In this document: positions 33,401 through 42,184 of the stretch, in pieces
Numbering within the stretch: the stretch's first letter is position 1
Layout: each line of letters starts with the position of its first letter
From: Tetmemena sp. SeJ-2015
Taxonomy: Eukaryota; Ciliophora; Spirotrichea; Sporadotrichida; Oxytrichidae
Direction of reading: 5' to 3'
Length of the DNA stretch: 64,000 bases
NCBI GenBank assembly: GCA_027382625.1
Contig: JAJKFJ010021982.1
Location: 1 to 64,000, forward strand
The notes under the pieces: model-generated
What the model saw: the letters and a program-made list of their open reading frames with translations, nothing else
Database searches by the model: none
What the model was told of the DNA's origin: nothing
Program-made: the position numbers and the translations under genes

Positions 33401-36244
33401 TTAGCTGAAAATACCTGTGTGCATTAAGCAGGAACGCAGAAGAATCTGGTAAATGAGCCCAGTTTTCCAAAATTGTACATCTTTACGCTCATTACCTTGG
33501 TGATGTCTGTGCTTTCGGAAGTGGTAGTTAAGTTGCTAGAGATGGGAAAATTGTTGTCTCCATTTGGGCCTTATGGAAAAAGGTCAGAGTCTGAATAAAA
33601 AATATTTATTATTCTGACAATCAAGGGTGAGGTCAAAAATGAAATACAGTTTAAATCTAGCTCAAATTGGTTTGAAATAGCATGTTTGGAGAGATTTTCA
33701 GTTGTAATAAGCAATCTCTATTCTAATCGGAATTTAAATGAGTTCAGAAATTAATTAGAATTAAATTTACACTTTTAATTAATTACGCTTTAATTATTAA
33801 AAACACATTTGAAGTCATTTGCTCATTGGTACATTGGTACAATTAAGGCGTAACGCCATTTTAAGTTACACTCTAGTTGTGCTAATGTGCAAGTGTACCA
33901 ATCAAACGATGCGCAATTTAAGGCCAAACATGCAATCAGGAATGGAGGGGAAATAAATGACACAGCCGAAGCTGAATGCGAATGGGGAGCAAATGCATGC
34001 GGTGGTTAAATATTCGTTATTTCTTATATTATAGTTTTAAAAATGAATATAATTATAGAAAGTTCACTCAATGAGTCGAAATCTAGCATAGCAGGGGTTC
34101 AAAGACTACAACAGCAAGTCCATCTTCTTTTTCAGCATCAATAAGGAAGAAGAAGAGCTCAATTATGAGGAATACCGAAACCGCATAAAGGCTGATGTCT
34201 TCCAAGTAGATCAAGTAATCTTCTTCCATCTAGCGAAGCAGGAAACTCTTTACATGGCACTCACTGTCAAATCTTCTTTCGGAGAACTGTCGAAGGAATA
34301 CTTCTCTTCAAGCCGCTATTCTGGCCAGAGTTCTCTCAGCAAGTTAGGTTTGTAATGCAAACGGGTCTCGGACAGAAAGATAAAGAAAGGCTTCAAGTAA
34401 AGCGGAGATGTGGATATGATTATGGGCAGTAAATGAGTGATCACTGATAAGCTGATCTCTAAGAATTAAAGCAGCGTAAGGGCCAGACTTAGCGCTGAAT
34501 CAGCGAGCTCGGAAGATAAATAGCCTCTTGTAATCGACGCTATTAGAAAGATGTAATCAGGAGAGGTAAAATCTTTCGGGGAGTTGTATCAACAAAATAT
34601 TCAGGATCCCTCCGCGTTATCTAAGCTGGCAAAGGAGCGAAATGAGATCAAATTCCACTTTGATATGCATCAGCAACTAGAGGCATTGCCGAAGCAAAAG
34701 CGCACTATAGTAGACCAACTCCAGCTCTTTCTTGAGACTTGCTACTCTAGAGACCTGGCAGCTCGAGAGAAGCCTGCTGTGACATCAGAACATTTAGCTC
34801 AGTTTAATCTTCTAGCCGCAGTGTAGGGGCTGTAAAATGTGATTTTCGGCAGGTTGGAGGAAAAGATTTGCTCTTTCTGGATGTATGGCTAATCAAACAC
34901 AGGGAAAACTTCTCTAGTGCGGTAAATAGAGCAGATCTTTTTGACGGAGCCACTCGTTGATGCAACTGGGAATTTCATAGTAAACTTAAGAAATGATAGC
35001 AGCGAGGTACAGCTGGTCATTATGAACGAGATCAACGCCCCCAATTTCCTTGGCAGAAATAATCTAGCAAGAATGAAAGTCTTGATGGAAGGAGATGGTT
35101 ATCCTGTGAATATCAAGTATAACGGTGTGGAGATGAGATACAAGGGATGCAAGGTGATCATCTCTTCAAATGATGATCCTTTGTTGCATTTGAAGCCTTT
35201 AGATGCAGAAGCCTTTAAGAATAGGACAGTCCTAGTGGAGATGATAATGGAAGGAAGAAAGTAATCAAAGGGTTTTCCCATCTCAGCATTAGACTTGGCA
35301 AAGTACTTTGAAAGAAGGCTCATTGAGGATGGGATATTGCCACATGGGGTGGGAGATGAAACTGAAATAGGAACGGAGACCTACATGGACTGAGTGCAGT
35401 GAGAAAAGTCAAAGGATTGTGATTGGCATACGAGCACATACACTGAGTAGTACCTTATATTATTTATCTAAAAAGTTTAAAAACACCGCATGCATTTGCT
35501 CCCCATTCGCATTCAGCTTCGGCTGTGTCATTTATTTCCCCTCCATTCCTGATTGCATGTTTGGCCTTAAATTGCGCATCGTTTGATTGGTACACTTGCA
35601 CATTAGCACAACTAGAGTGTAACTTAAAATGGCGTTACGCCTTAATTGTACCAATGTACCAATGAGCAAATGACTTCAAATGTGTTTTTAATAATTAAAG
35701 CGTAATTAATTAAAAGTGTAAATTTAATTCTAATTAATTTCTGAACTCATTTAAATTCCGATTAGAATAGAGATTGCTTATTACAACTGAAAATCTCTCC
35801 AAACATGCTATTTCAAACCAATTTGAGCTAGATTTAAACTGTATTTCATTTTTGACCTCACCCTTGATTGTCAGAATATTCCTAATAGAGTAGTAGTAGT
35901 AGGAGTTAACATCTCTGCATAGTTTTGGTTGGCCTGGATCATAGGTATCGAAAGAGCTGGCAGCAAACATCATTGAAAATGGAAACGTCAGCAGGTTAGT
36001 GTTCATGACCATTAGCTTTCAGATATAAAAAGATTAATCTTAGCTGATAATAGCAATCAAAATCAGCTGAAGAGTTGTCTTTAGAGAATTTCTTCATGAG
36101 ATTTCTTGCCTTGTCTTTATCAAATAAAGGCTACTTGTAAATGGACTAGCAGAGACTCGAGGCAACAAAGATAGTTAAGAGAAAAAGGATCCTCACATCT
36201 TTGAACTTAAATATTGATGTGCATCTTTGCAGTTGTTGCTTCAT
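30446..36244 (-). CDS. Acyltransferase-3 / NRF-6-like membrane protein, split by a 2.27-kb IES
   Basis: Multi-pass membrane acyltransferase of the acyltransferase-3 family with an NRF-6-like N-terminal domain. The ATG at 36244 begins a signal or anchor segment (ILFLLTIFVASSLC), then lumenal Cys-containing sequence up to CRDVNSYYYYSIRN near 35880. The frame resumes at 33600 with FYSDSDLFPQG, later FGKLGSFTRFFCVPAQC, the 'CVP..C' hallmark. The membrane domain follows: ELKILDGLKVLNFLW, FIRIVRLLPSLYAALLIFW, GGCDSYWWSVIVPVSNLVPF, PYVRLDSYLMGVIIAIYY, and near the end FLFVLIEQPVSDFAKMLM. A 28-nt IES (36012-36045) and the 2.27-kb IES (33601-35880) must be removed for one frame; further small interruptions are likely between 31.0 and 33.0 kb. 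The 3' end is uncertain (first in-frame TGA 30446; the conserved part ends near 30900). Convergent with RBM22. Confidence 0.8.
33610..34004 (+). repeat. Left terminal inverted repeat of the Rep element
   Basis: 395 bp, reverse complement of 35484-35878 with no mismatch found by eye. The outer end begins attctgacaatc and the inner end closes with atgcatgcggtg. It contains a tandem ATTGGTAC repeat and a nested palindrome at 33833-33902. Confidence 0.9.
33833..33902. repeat. Nested palindrome in left arm (possible hairpin)
   Basis: ATTGGTACA (33833-33841) pairs with TGTACCAAT (33894-33902). Between them, GGCGTAACGCC (33847-33857) forms a small GGCG/CGCC hairpin. The mirror copy lies at 35586-35655. 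Folding into a branched hairpin is possible; a role as origin or Rep-binding site is inference. Confidence 0.6.
34071..35393 (+). pseudogene. Rep-like protein with SF3 helicase domain, one in-frame TGA
   Basis: One frame of 441 codons from the ATG at 34071 to TGA at 35391-35393, broken only by TGA at 34434-34436 (codon 122). C-terminal half: superfamily-3 helicase, with Walker A at about 270-281 (WMYGQSNTGKTS), Walker B-like hydrophobic strand plus Asn-Glu at 315-320 (LVIMNE), motif C near 361-368 (KVIISSND) ending in the sensor Asn, and a possible arginine finger in AFKNRTV. N-terminal third: IFFFSINKEEE resembles Rep motif I, but the HUH histidine pair is not clear (ETLYMALTV in the expected place), so the nicking domain may be degenerate. 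The helicase resembles Rep of CRESS-DNA replicons more than cellular proteins; parvovirus-type NS1 is the other candidate. The TGA means a broken gene or readthrough. No capsid gene is present. Confidence 0.7.
35484..35878 (-). repeat. Right terminal inverted repeat of the Rep element
   Basis: Reverse complement of the left arm over 395 bp with no difference found. The frame visible on the minus strand across this arm, continuous with the acyltransferase segment, is an accident of low stop density in a one-stop code. Confidence 0.9.
36012..36045 (-). other. IES in acyltransferase gene, 28 nt, pointer AGCTAA
   Basis: TTAGCT on the plus strand at 36012-36017 and 36040-36045. Removal joins DFDCYYQL to MVMNTNLLTFPFSMMFAAS in frame. 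The segment contains no GT that could start an intron, which makes an IES the better explanation. Confidence 0.85.
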
Positions 36245-36306
36245 TGTGATAATTTATTATAATTAGGCGTATAGCCATTTAATAAATTAAAAAATCTTAG
36301 AGCAAC

Positions 36307-37604
36307 ATGCAAGGCTTTAGCTCCCACAAAGAACTAGAATTTCCCGAGTAGGTAGTAGATCAGAATCAGCTGATGTTTTTCATGGAGCTGTCTGAGAATA
36401 TAGCAACTTTACAAGTGTTAGTGTGGAGACAAGATGAGCAGCCACTCGATCCCAAAGACTACATAAGTAATTATTGATAAATGTTCCTACCTAATTTTCA
36501 GTTTAGTATGAATGCGTTGACGGCCTTCTCAAGATCAAATTCACTAGAAAAGTAGAGAACATAGAAGCTAATGAAGATGGAAAACTAAGTGTTGGGGTTT
36601 AAAAGAACTGCTAGAAACTTAAAATCTTCCATAAAAACCTCAGGATCTTTGCAAAAGAGACAGCTATTTTCTCCAATCAAACAACATTTTAACTTTCATA
36701 ATATATTGACATTGATTTTGATAAATGATGGAATTCTCACTCTTAGATTTCAATTTGATAAGCAGTGCTTTGGATTGAACTTCTTAGATGAAAAATATGC
36801 AAACAAGCCTTTGCTTTCACTCTCGAGCCCTTCTTTTCCTTACTAGGGACCGTAAGCACTCGATACTTTAAGTTGTGCAGTATGTGAAACTTCATTCCTC
36901 AAAGCGGAAGGAAAAGATAAATTACGAGTAAAAAGTGCCCCTAGTGAAAATTGGAAAGAGGTAGTGGAATTGTGGTAGTGCCACGATGAGGACTATAACC
37001 AATATATAGATCTTCATTCCAAACAAATCAAGATTCCGTTAGACCTTAATCTCATCAGGTTTATAAAATCTTGAGTAAATAATTACAAACACTTATATTA
37101 TAACTAGCTCATTCTTTCGGAGAATTCAACTAACTAACTTAAACGAGAAGGAGCAATTTAAGACAACTAGGAAGTGCACTGTAAGACTTGCAATCAGCTG
37201 CTTGGTTTCTGCTCGGAAGGGGAGAGAGCTTGGGCGTTTGTGTCAAAGATAAAAGAAGTTGCAGAGTACTTCAATCTCGAAGAATAACTCAAGGTTTTGA
37301 TATATAATCACGGTAGAGATAATCTTAGCTATTTATAAATCTGAAACAAGACATAGTATTCATGAATGAGAGCAAACAGAGAATAACGAAAGTCAAAGTT
37401 CTGAGTGCGAAGACTCAAATAGCCTCAAGGTAAGATGAAGGAAACAAAGAGCCTATTAAGCTACACTCAGCTTCTAAAGTATTAGTGAGTGAGGTAGATA
37501 AAGTAAACCCGATGATGCTAGTTTTGATCCAAGAGATGAACACTTGCTTCGTGCTCACAGACCAGGAACATCAGGTATGTTGTATTTAGTAAAATATTGA
37601 TTGA
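36307..37604 (+). CDS. UBE3D-like HECT_2 E3 ubiquitin ligase
   Basis: Resembles the E2-binding, HECT-like E3 family (UBE3D). The ATG at 36307 gives MQGFSSHKELEFPEQVVDQN. An apparent GT-AG intron (GTAATTATTG...TTTTCAG) near 36469-36504 follows. The hallmark segment lies near 36870-37000: CAVCETSFLKAE, then APSENWKEVVELWQCHDE, the 'P-S-E-N-W-x-E-x-V-x-x-W-x-C-H' pattern of the family. Near 37170-37290 are CKTCNQLLGFC and a helix. The last exon reads NPMMLVLIQEMNTCFVLTDQ and ends at TGA 37602-37604. The frame between 36600 and 36850 shifts, so at least one more IES or intron lies there. It stops 21 bp before the CFAP74 pointer at 37626. Confidence 0.65.
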
Positions 37605-37625
37605 TGAATCGATCTTAAAATTTTT

Positions 37626-37635
37626 AAGAGTGCTT
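37626..37635 (+). other. Inversion pointer AAGAGTGCTT, downstream copy
   Basis: Ten bases identical to the minus-strand sequence at 40127-40136. Here they begin the C-terminal CFAP74 block. Recombination at this pointer, with inversion of one block, makes a continuous frame. Confidence 0.85.
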
Positions 37636-40065
37636 CACGAGTCTCACTCACCCTCGAGAATCATTCACTCTTGCCTTAGTAGTTCTCTTTCGTAAGACTC
37701 CCAAGAGAGATATCTGTGGTAACTGACAACGGAACTGGACACTTGCTTCCTTAGGAGAAGTACACAGTCCAGCTTGAGTATCGCCCCTCCCAGCAGCAGT
37801 GCTTTGAAGAGTCCTCCATCTTCTGCAGAGTGATCACAGGTCAGATCTGCGCCAGGGAACTTAAGATCAACTATAGTGCCAACGTTTAGAAGTGCGCTCT
37901 GCAGGCTGACAAGTCTAAGATAGAGTTCCAGGCACTCCCAGAGAACGAACACAAGGAAGTGGTGCTGGAGATCAAGAACACCACCCAGAAGAACCTCATC
38001 ATGGAAGTGGTGCCTCCTAACTTCTCCATCAGTGGCATCCTTGTCAACCCTCTGGTTGTACCCTTGCAAGGAGGCAGGTCTACTCTGCTCTCAATAAAGT
38101 ACCATTCTAAGTTCAGGGAGTTCAATGCAGCTGCAGTTGAGAACATGTACAAGCCCTAGTTCATAGACGGATAGGAGATAGTGCCAAAGGGTATGGTCCC
38201 TAGGAACAGAAAATTGGCTGAGAGACTCCAGCAGAAACTCAAGGAGAAGGTCGACCAGGCTGCTAATGACCCCAAGAATAAGGGCTTTCCATAAATGATG
38301 AACTTAATTTTCAGTCTTATTATAAATTATACAAAAGACACATAATTTCAAATCTGAGGCTGATATAAGCTTCTATAATGTTTAGGGCGAATTCCTTTAT
38401 AGATTTAATTTTTTAATAAATTTGATTATTTTAAGGGCAAGGCTCAGCCACCAGCTCCTGCCAAGAAGGAGGAGGCAAAGAAAGAAGCCTAAATCATAGT
38501 ACCTAAGGGAAAGACTCTACAACAAGTGCAGTAGGAGATGGCTGATGAGGAAGAGAGAAAGAGGAAGGAGTAGGAGGAGGCAGAGAGGCTCCTCCTTGAG
38601 GAAAAGGAGCGCAACTTTGACAGAGTGGGTGAGCTGAGAAGACTTGGAGGCAAGGTTTATGACTTCTTCGTGGATGATGATATCAAGAGGAGTCAGCATT
38701 ATGACTGGCTCATCCCAGTCTACTACAAGAACCCAGAGAAGGACGATTCAGATGTCAAGGTTCTCTACCTCGAAGCAAGAACAGTCACAGTCAAGAGAAC
38801 TCTTGTCCCCAACGTTGAATCTCTTGAGTTTGGAGAAATCCCTGTTGCTTTCAGAAAGACATAAGAAGTGCTTCTTAAGAATGTGGGCTACCATGATGAA
38901 ACCCTGAGAATGGAGCCTCTTACACCCTTCGGAGGATTCTCAGTTCTCAACGCACTCAGGACTATCAAGCCTGGTGAAACTAAAGCCATAGTCATTCAGT
39001 TCGAGCCCTTCAACCAGCAGATTTACGAAGAGAAGCTCATGATTTACTCTAACCACACAGTGGTCTCAGTGGTACTTAAGGGTACAGGAGTTAGACCGGA
39101 GGTGAGTATCTCTTTGGATGATGGACTGCTTTCTTTCGGCAACGTGCTCTAGAATGAACTCGTGGAGAAGAGCTTCAGCATCAAGAACGTGTCCGGCTTC
39201 CCAGTTAACTTTGAACTCATTTCTAAGGTTGCTGGAGTCGAAAATAAGAACAAACTTAAGCCCTTCACTCTTAATCAAGTTCTAAATTATGTCAACTCTT
39301 ATCCCAGCATAGGGTACTATCAAGCCACAGTCAGATTACTTGGTGAAGATCCAGTTCCAGCCAGACCACTCCAGTAATCACTACTTCGATGTGCTGCTAG
39401 TCGACATTCCCAACCAAGTGCAGGCTAAGAACCTCTTCCTGAGAGGTTGGTGCTACTCTAGACAAGCCTTTGTGCGTGAGTACGAGCCATTCGAATGGAA
39501 GACAACCGACAAACTCAAAAGAAGATATGAGGAGCCTCTAAAACTGCTCACTGTTCCAACAGGTTCAGCCCTGCTCCAGAAGCAGAGAATCTTAACAAAT
39601 GATATTCTCTGTTTATCACTCTGGAGTACATGAGAGATGAAGATGTTGAGGCACTTCCCAAGGAGGCATCAACTTTCGAGAGAGAGAAGAACAAGATCAG
39701 AAAGATCCTACTCGGCAATTGCAAACTTATGGACCCCAAGATGGAAAAGAATGCAGCCTACGAAATCACTCCAGCTGTAATCCAAATACCTTCTTTATCA
39801 ATTAATTTTATAGAGAGACGATAAGTTCTTCGAGTGCGATAACCTCAAGGGTAACATTAACGGAGGACAAGAGATCATAGTCAAGTTCACATTCAACCAC
39901 CCTAAACAGGACCCTCTTCTTAAGGGAATAGCTGCTCTTAAGGGAATCGGCCAGTGGGTGGAGAGCATGTGGGATCTCAAAATTATTGGAGGATATGCAG
40001 AGCCCGGACAGGCAGATGTACAGAATATCGAAATCCTACTCAGGGCCTACGTAGAATAAATTTGA
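37626..40065 (+). CDS. CFAP74: CFAP74 homologue, C-terminal block of a scrambled gene
   Basis: Axonemal central-apparatus (C1d) protein with ASH/MSP-type beta-sandwich domains. This block starts inside the pointer AAGAGTGCTT (37626-37635), without a start codon. It continues the N-terminal block at 40127-41837 after inversion: IDFGNVFSKSA joins SRVSLTLENHSLLPQQFSF in frame. Then come ASH-like units (VVLEIKNTTQKNLIMEV, ILVNPLVVPLQGGRSTLL), a charged Lys/Glu-rich linker at 38440-38620, and more units (LEFGEIPVAFRKT, LLSFGNVLQNELVEKSFSI, FQPDHSSNHYFDVLLVDIP, LRGWCYSRQAFVREY). Three IESs and one 36-nt intron (GTAATCC...TTATAG, near 39778) are removed to keep the frame. TGA at 40063-40065 ends the protein. 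Joined, the protein is roughly 1300 residues, compared with about 1580 in human. Confidence 0.85.
38280..38438 (+). other. IES in CFAP74, 153 nt, pointer AAGGGC
   Basis: AAGGGC at 38280-38285 and 38433-38438 bound AT-rich DNA. Excision joins ANDPKNKG to KAQPPAPAKKEEAKK in frame. Read through, the frame meets TGA. Confidence 0.85.
39267..39301 (+). other. IES in CFAP74, 28 nt, pointer ACTCTTA
   Basis: ACTCTTA at 39267-39273 and 39295-39301. Removal joins NKLKPFTL to IPAQGTIKPQSDYLVKI in frame, restoring the strand before the FQPDHSS segment. Confidence 0.85.
39589..39617 (+). other. IES in CFAP74, 26 nt, pointer ATC
   Basis: ATC at 39589-39591 and 39615-39617. Removal joins LLQKQRI to TLEYMRDEDVEALP in frame. 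Confidence 0.7.
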
Positions 40066-40126
40066 GCATTAGGTTTTATTCTTCTAATTTAAGTTCTCCT
40101 TAACTTTCCAACTTATCAGCATGAGA

Positions 40127-40136
40127 AAGCACTCTT
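40127..40136 (-). other. Inversion pointer AAGAGTGCTT, upstream copy
   Basis: Minus-strand AAGAGTGCTT at the 3' end of the N-terminal CFAP74 block, matching 37626-37635. Past it the N-terminal frame reaches TGA within a few codons. Confidence 0.85.
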
Positions 40137-41837
40137 ACTAAATACGTTTCCAAAGTCAATCTAGGGAGGAGTTATAATAAGATATTGAAGAGTGAATGTA
40201 ACTGCATTAACTGTGAAGACAGTCAAGATGTTAAACTTAACAGGCAGAACCTAGTTCGCTCCAGTCACTTTATACCAAAAAATTTCGAGAATTCATACTT
40301 ATTAAAAAATATATTTGGACGATAACTGGGATTCTCATTGTAAACTCTTCATACTCATCTTTAGGAGGAGTGTCATCGTCCTGCTTCACAAGATATCTTT
40401 AGCAGCTAGTGAGGATGGTCCTATCAGGTCTGAACTTAAACCAGATCTCAAATTTGCCCCTGCCTTAGACATATCCGAGGGTAGGGTTGAACTCCAGGTA
40501 AGGTTTAAATGATTTGGGGAAATAGAGCTGAATCTTCATTGGTTGAGAACTGCGATTAAGGAGCACCACCTTCTCACGATAGAACTATTCATAGACTACA
40601 ATATTCAGATTATACTCACTGCGCTCTACATAGATGGGCACATCTACACACTCTCCCTTTACCACTATAGGAATGGGCTTGGAGTAGTCTTGATTCTCAA
40701 AGAATATGGTGAAGCTTTGAGCGATTTAACCCAGCTTTAAAGGAACGAAAGTGAACTAAACTTTGATGTTAGAGTAGCCTTCAATTTCAGATGTTCGCTT
40801 AAACTAAACCTGAGCTAAAAACTGCTCAAATGGATCTCCTTAGAGCTCAAAAGTAGTCTGATCTTATTATTGCAACTTGCTTTACTTGTCTTCTTATTGG
40901 AACACTTAATCATCTTAAGCTGCAATATCAGCCTAGTCTTGTTGCTCCTTGTTTTCATCTATGAGATCTTAGTTAGCGCTTACTCCTACTCTTGAAGGAT
41001 TTAGTTCTACTGTTCCAGTTTTTTATTCAACTCATCCTAGTTCACGAATGGAATAGTTTAACCGTCGTTTGTCTTAATGTATTCAAGCAAATGATTTTCA
41101 AGCACTTTAAAATTGCAGGATGTATATTTGCAATATATCTTGGTAGGAAGGGCTCCATCATTCTTGATCTTCAAAGTTTTGGTGCACTGTTCTCCGTATA
41201 TGACTTAACCGAAGTTGATCTCAGAGTCTTCAACTGAGAGGAGAGCTTTCTTGCAAGTACACTCAAGAGGGATGTCGATGGGTCCCGTCTCAGAGAGAAG
41301 CGGTAGTACTCCAAAGATGTCTTAATTGAGCTGAGGAGTGAAGGTTATAACTATCTGAGTAGAGAGACCTGCAGACATCCTGCCAGTAGGGGTATACTGA
41401 ATTTAAAAGAAGTCCTACAATAAATGTAACGCAGATGAAAAATCAAACCTTGATGTTGTCATTCAAAGGCAGCAGTTTGAATGAATTGAAGGAGAATGAC
41501 ACGTTAGTCACCAGAACAGTCAGCACGTGAGGAATTCCAACTGTGAAGTCCTGAATAATAGCTTATTAAAGAGTTTATGAATTACCTTAAAGACTATCTT
41601 CTCTGGCTTAGAGATGAAAGAAGTGCCTTTGAATTCTCTACCTGCCACTACTTGAGGCTTCACTATCCCCTCTTTCTACCTTTGCTTTGCCTTTTCCATG
41701 TACTCCTCTTAAAGCTTGCTCAGCTTAGGGACATACTCCTAACAATAAAGTTTACAATTAGTTTCTATGGCTTTAGTAAATTTGCTTACAATTACTTCAT
41801 CCTCATCGGGGTAGTAGTTTTGCCCACTTATATCCAT
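40127..41837 (-). CDS. CFAP74: CFAP74 homologue, N-terminal block (inverted)
   Basis: First half of the scrambled gene, on the minus strand. The ATG at 41837 gives MDISGQNYYPDEDEV, then a Lys/Gln-rich helix, then ASH-like domains: FTVGIPHVLTVLVTNVSF, QIQYTPTGRMSAGLSTQIV and INFGQVIYGEQCTKTLKI. 'GRMSAGLSTQIVITF' and 'ETGPIDIPLEC' match CFAP74 rather than HYDIN or CFAP65 as I remember the families. A Gln/Asp-rich insert near 40900-41000 is followed by PLKLGQIAQSFTIFF, YVQGRGKFEIWFKFRPD and TPPQIDFGNVFSKSA. Two GT-AG introns (each ending ATTCAG or TTGTAG, followed by GACTTC), a probable 68-nt intron near 40260-40330 and a 32-nt IES are present. The block ends without a stop inside the pointer at 40127-40136, 61 bp from the stop of the facing C-terminal block. 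Confidence 0.85.
40969..41006 (-). other. IES in CFAP74, 32 nt, pointer AACTAA
   Basis: TTAGTT on the plus strand at 40969-40974 and 41001-41006. Removal joins ELNKKLEQQNQ to DLIDENKEQQDQADI in frame. Confidence 0.8.
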
Positions 41838-42184
41838 ATTTAAATTATTCAATTACTTATTCTTTATTCCATTTTCATTCAAATTACTACCCTTAAAAAT
41901 ATTAAAGGAAGAGAGACTACTCCAGAAGAAATATTTATTCTTATGTAATCATAGAGTGTTTATTCAAAACGTATATTCATAGTTCTGAGATGGGCACTTT
42001 GAAAATAGTATTCATTATTTGCTTCTAGGACTTTTCTCCCATCTGTTGTGAGATATTTTTAGTTGCTATTGTGAGAGCTTAGCGATGTAGGGTGCTAAGA
42101 CTTGACTGAATCCGAAGCATATTATAGTCTTACTAGTCTTGGAATATATTATATTCACTGTTTGCTCTCTCATCTCTCCGGCTT
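41838..42184. other. Intergenic between CFAP74 start and TBC gene end
   Basis: AT-rich with no convincing frame. It would hold the CFAP74 5' flank and the 3' flank of the TBC gene. Confidence 0.4.

Larger units (their letters stand above)
33601..35880. mobile_element. Rep-encoding element with 395-bp terminal inverted repeats, acting as an IES
   Basis: A 2.27-kb insertion in the acyltransferase gene. AATATT occurs at 33601-33606 and 35875-35880. Removing the interior with one copy joins YYYYSIRNI to FYSDSDLFPQ on the minus strand with the frame kept. Inside are two inverted arms, 33610-34004 and 35484-35878, identical over 395 bp by eye, and a central plus-strand gene for a Rep-like SF3 helicase protein (34071-35393). 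The target sequence contains AAT, compatible with a 3-bp duplication. No telomeric C4A4 repeats lie at the ends, so it is not a TBE transposon as known. Whether it moves by its Rep, by a host or TBE transposase, or is excised only as an IES cannot be read from the sequence. Confidence 0.8.

Noticed and set aside
33601..35880. The element as a TBE transposon
   Set aside because: No DDE transposase, no telomeric repeats at the ends, and far too short for a TBE.
35734..36012. A continuous minus-strand frame running from the acyltransferase exon into the right arm of the Rep element
   Set aside because: Its second half lies in the inverted repeat, is also present in the left arm, and is replaced by the true continuation when the AATATT-bounded segment is removed.
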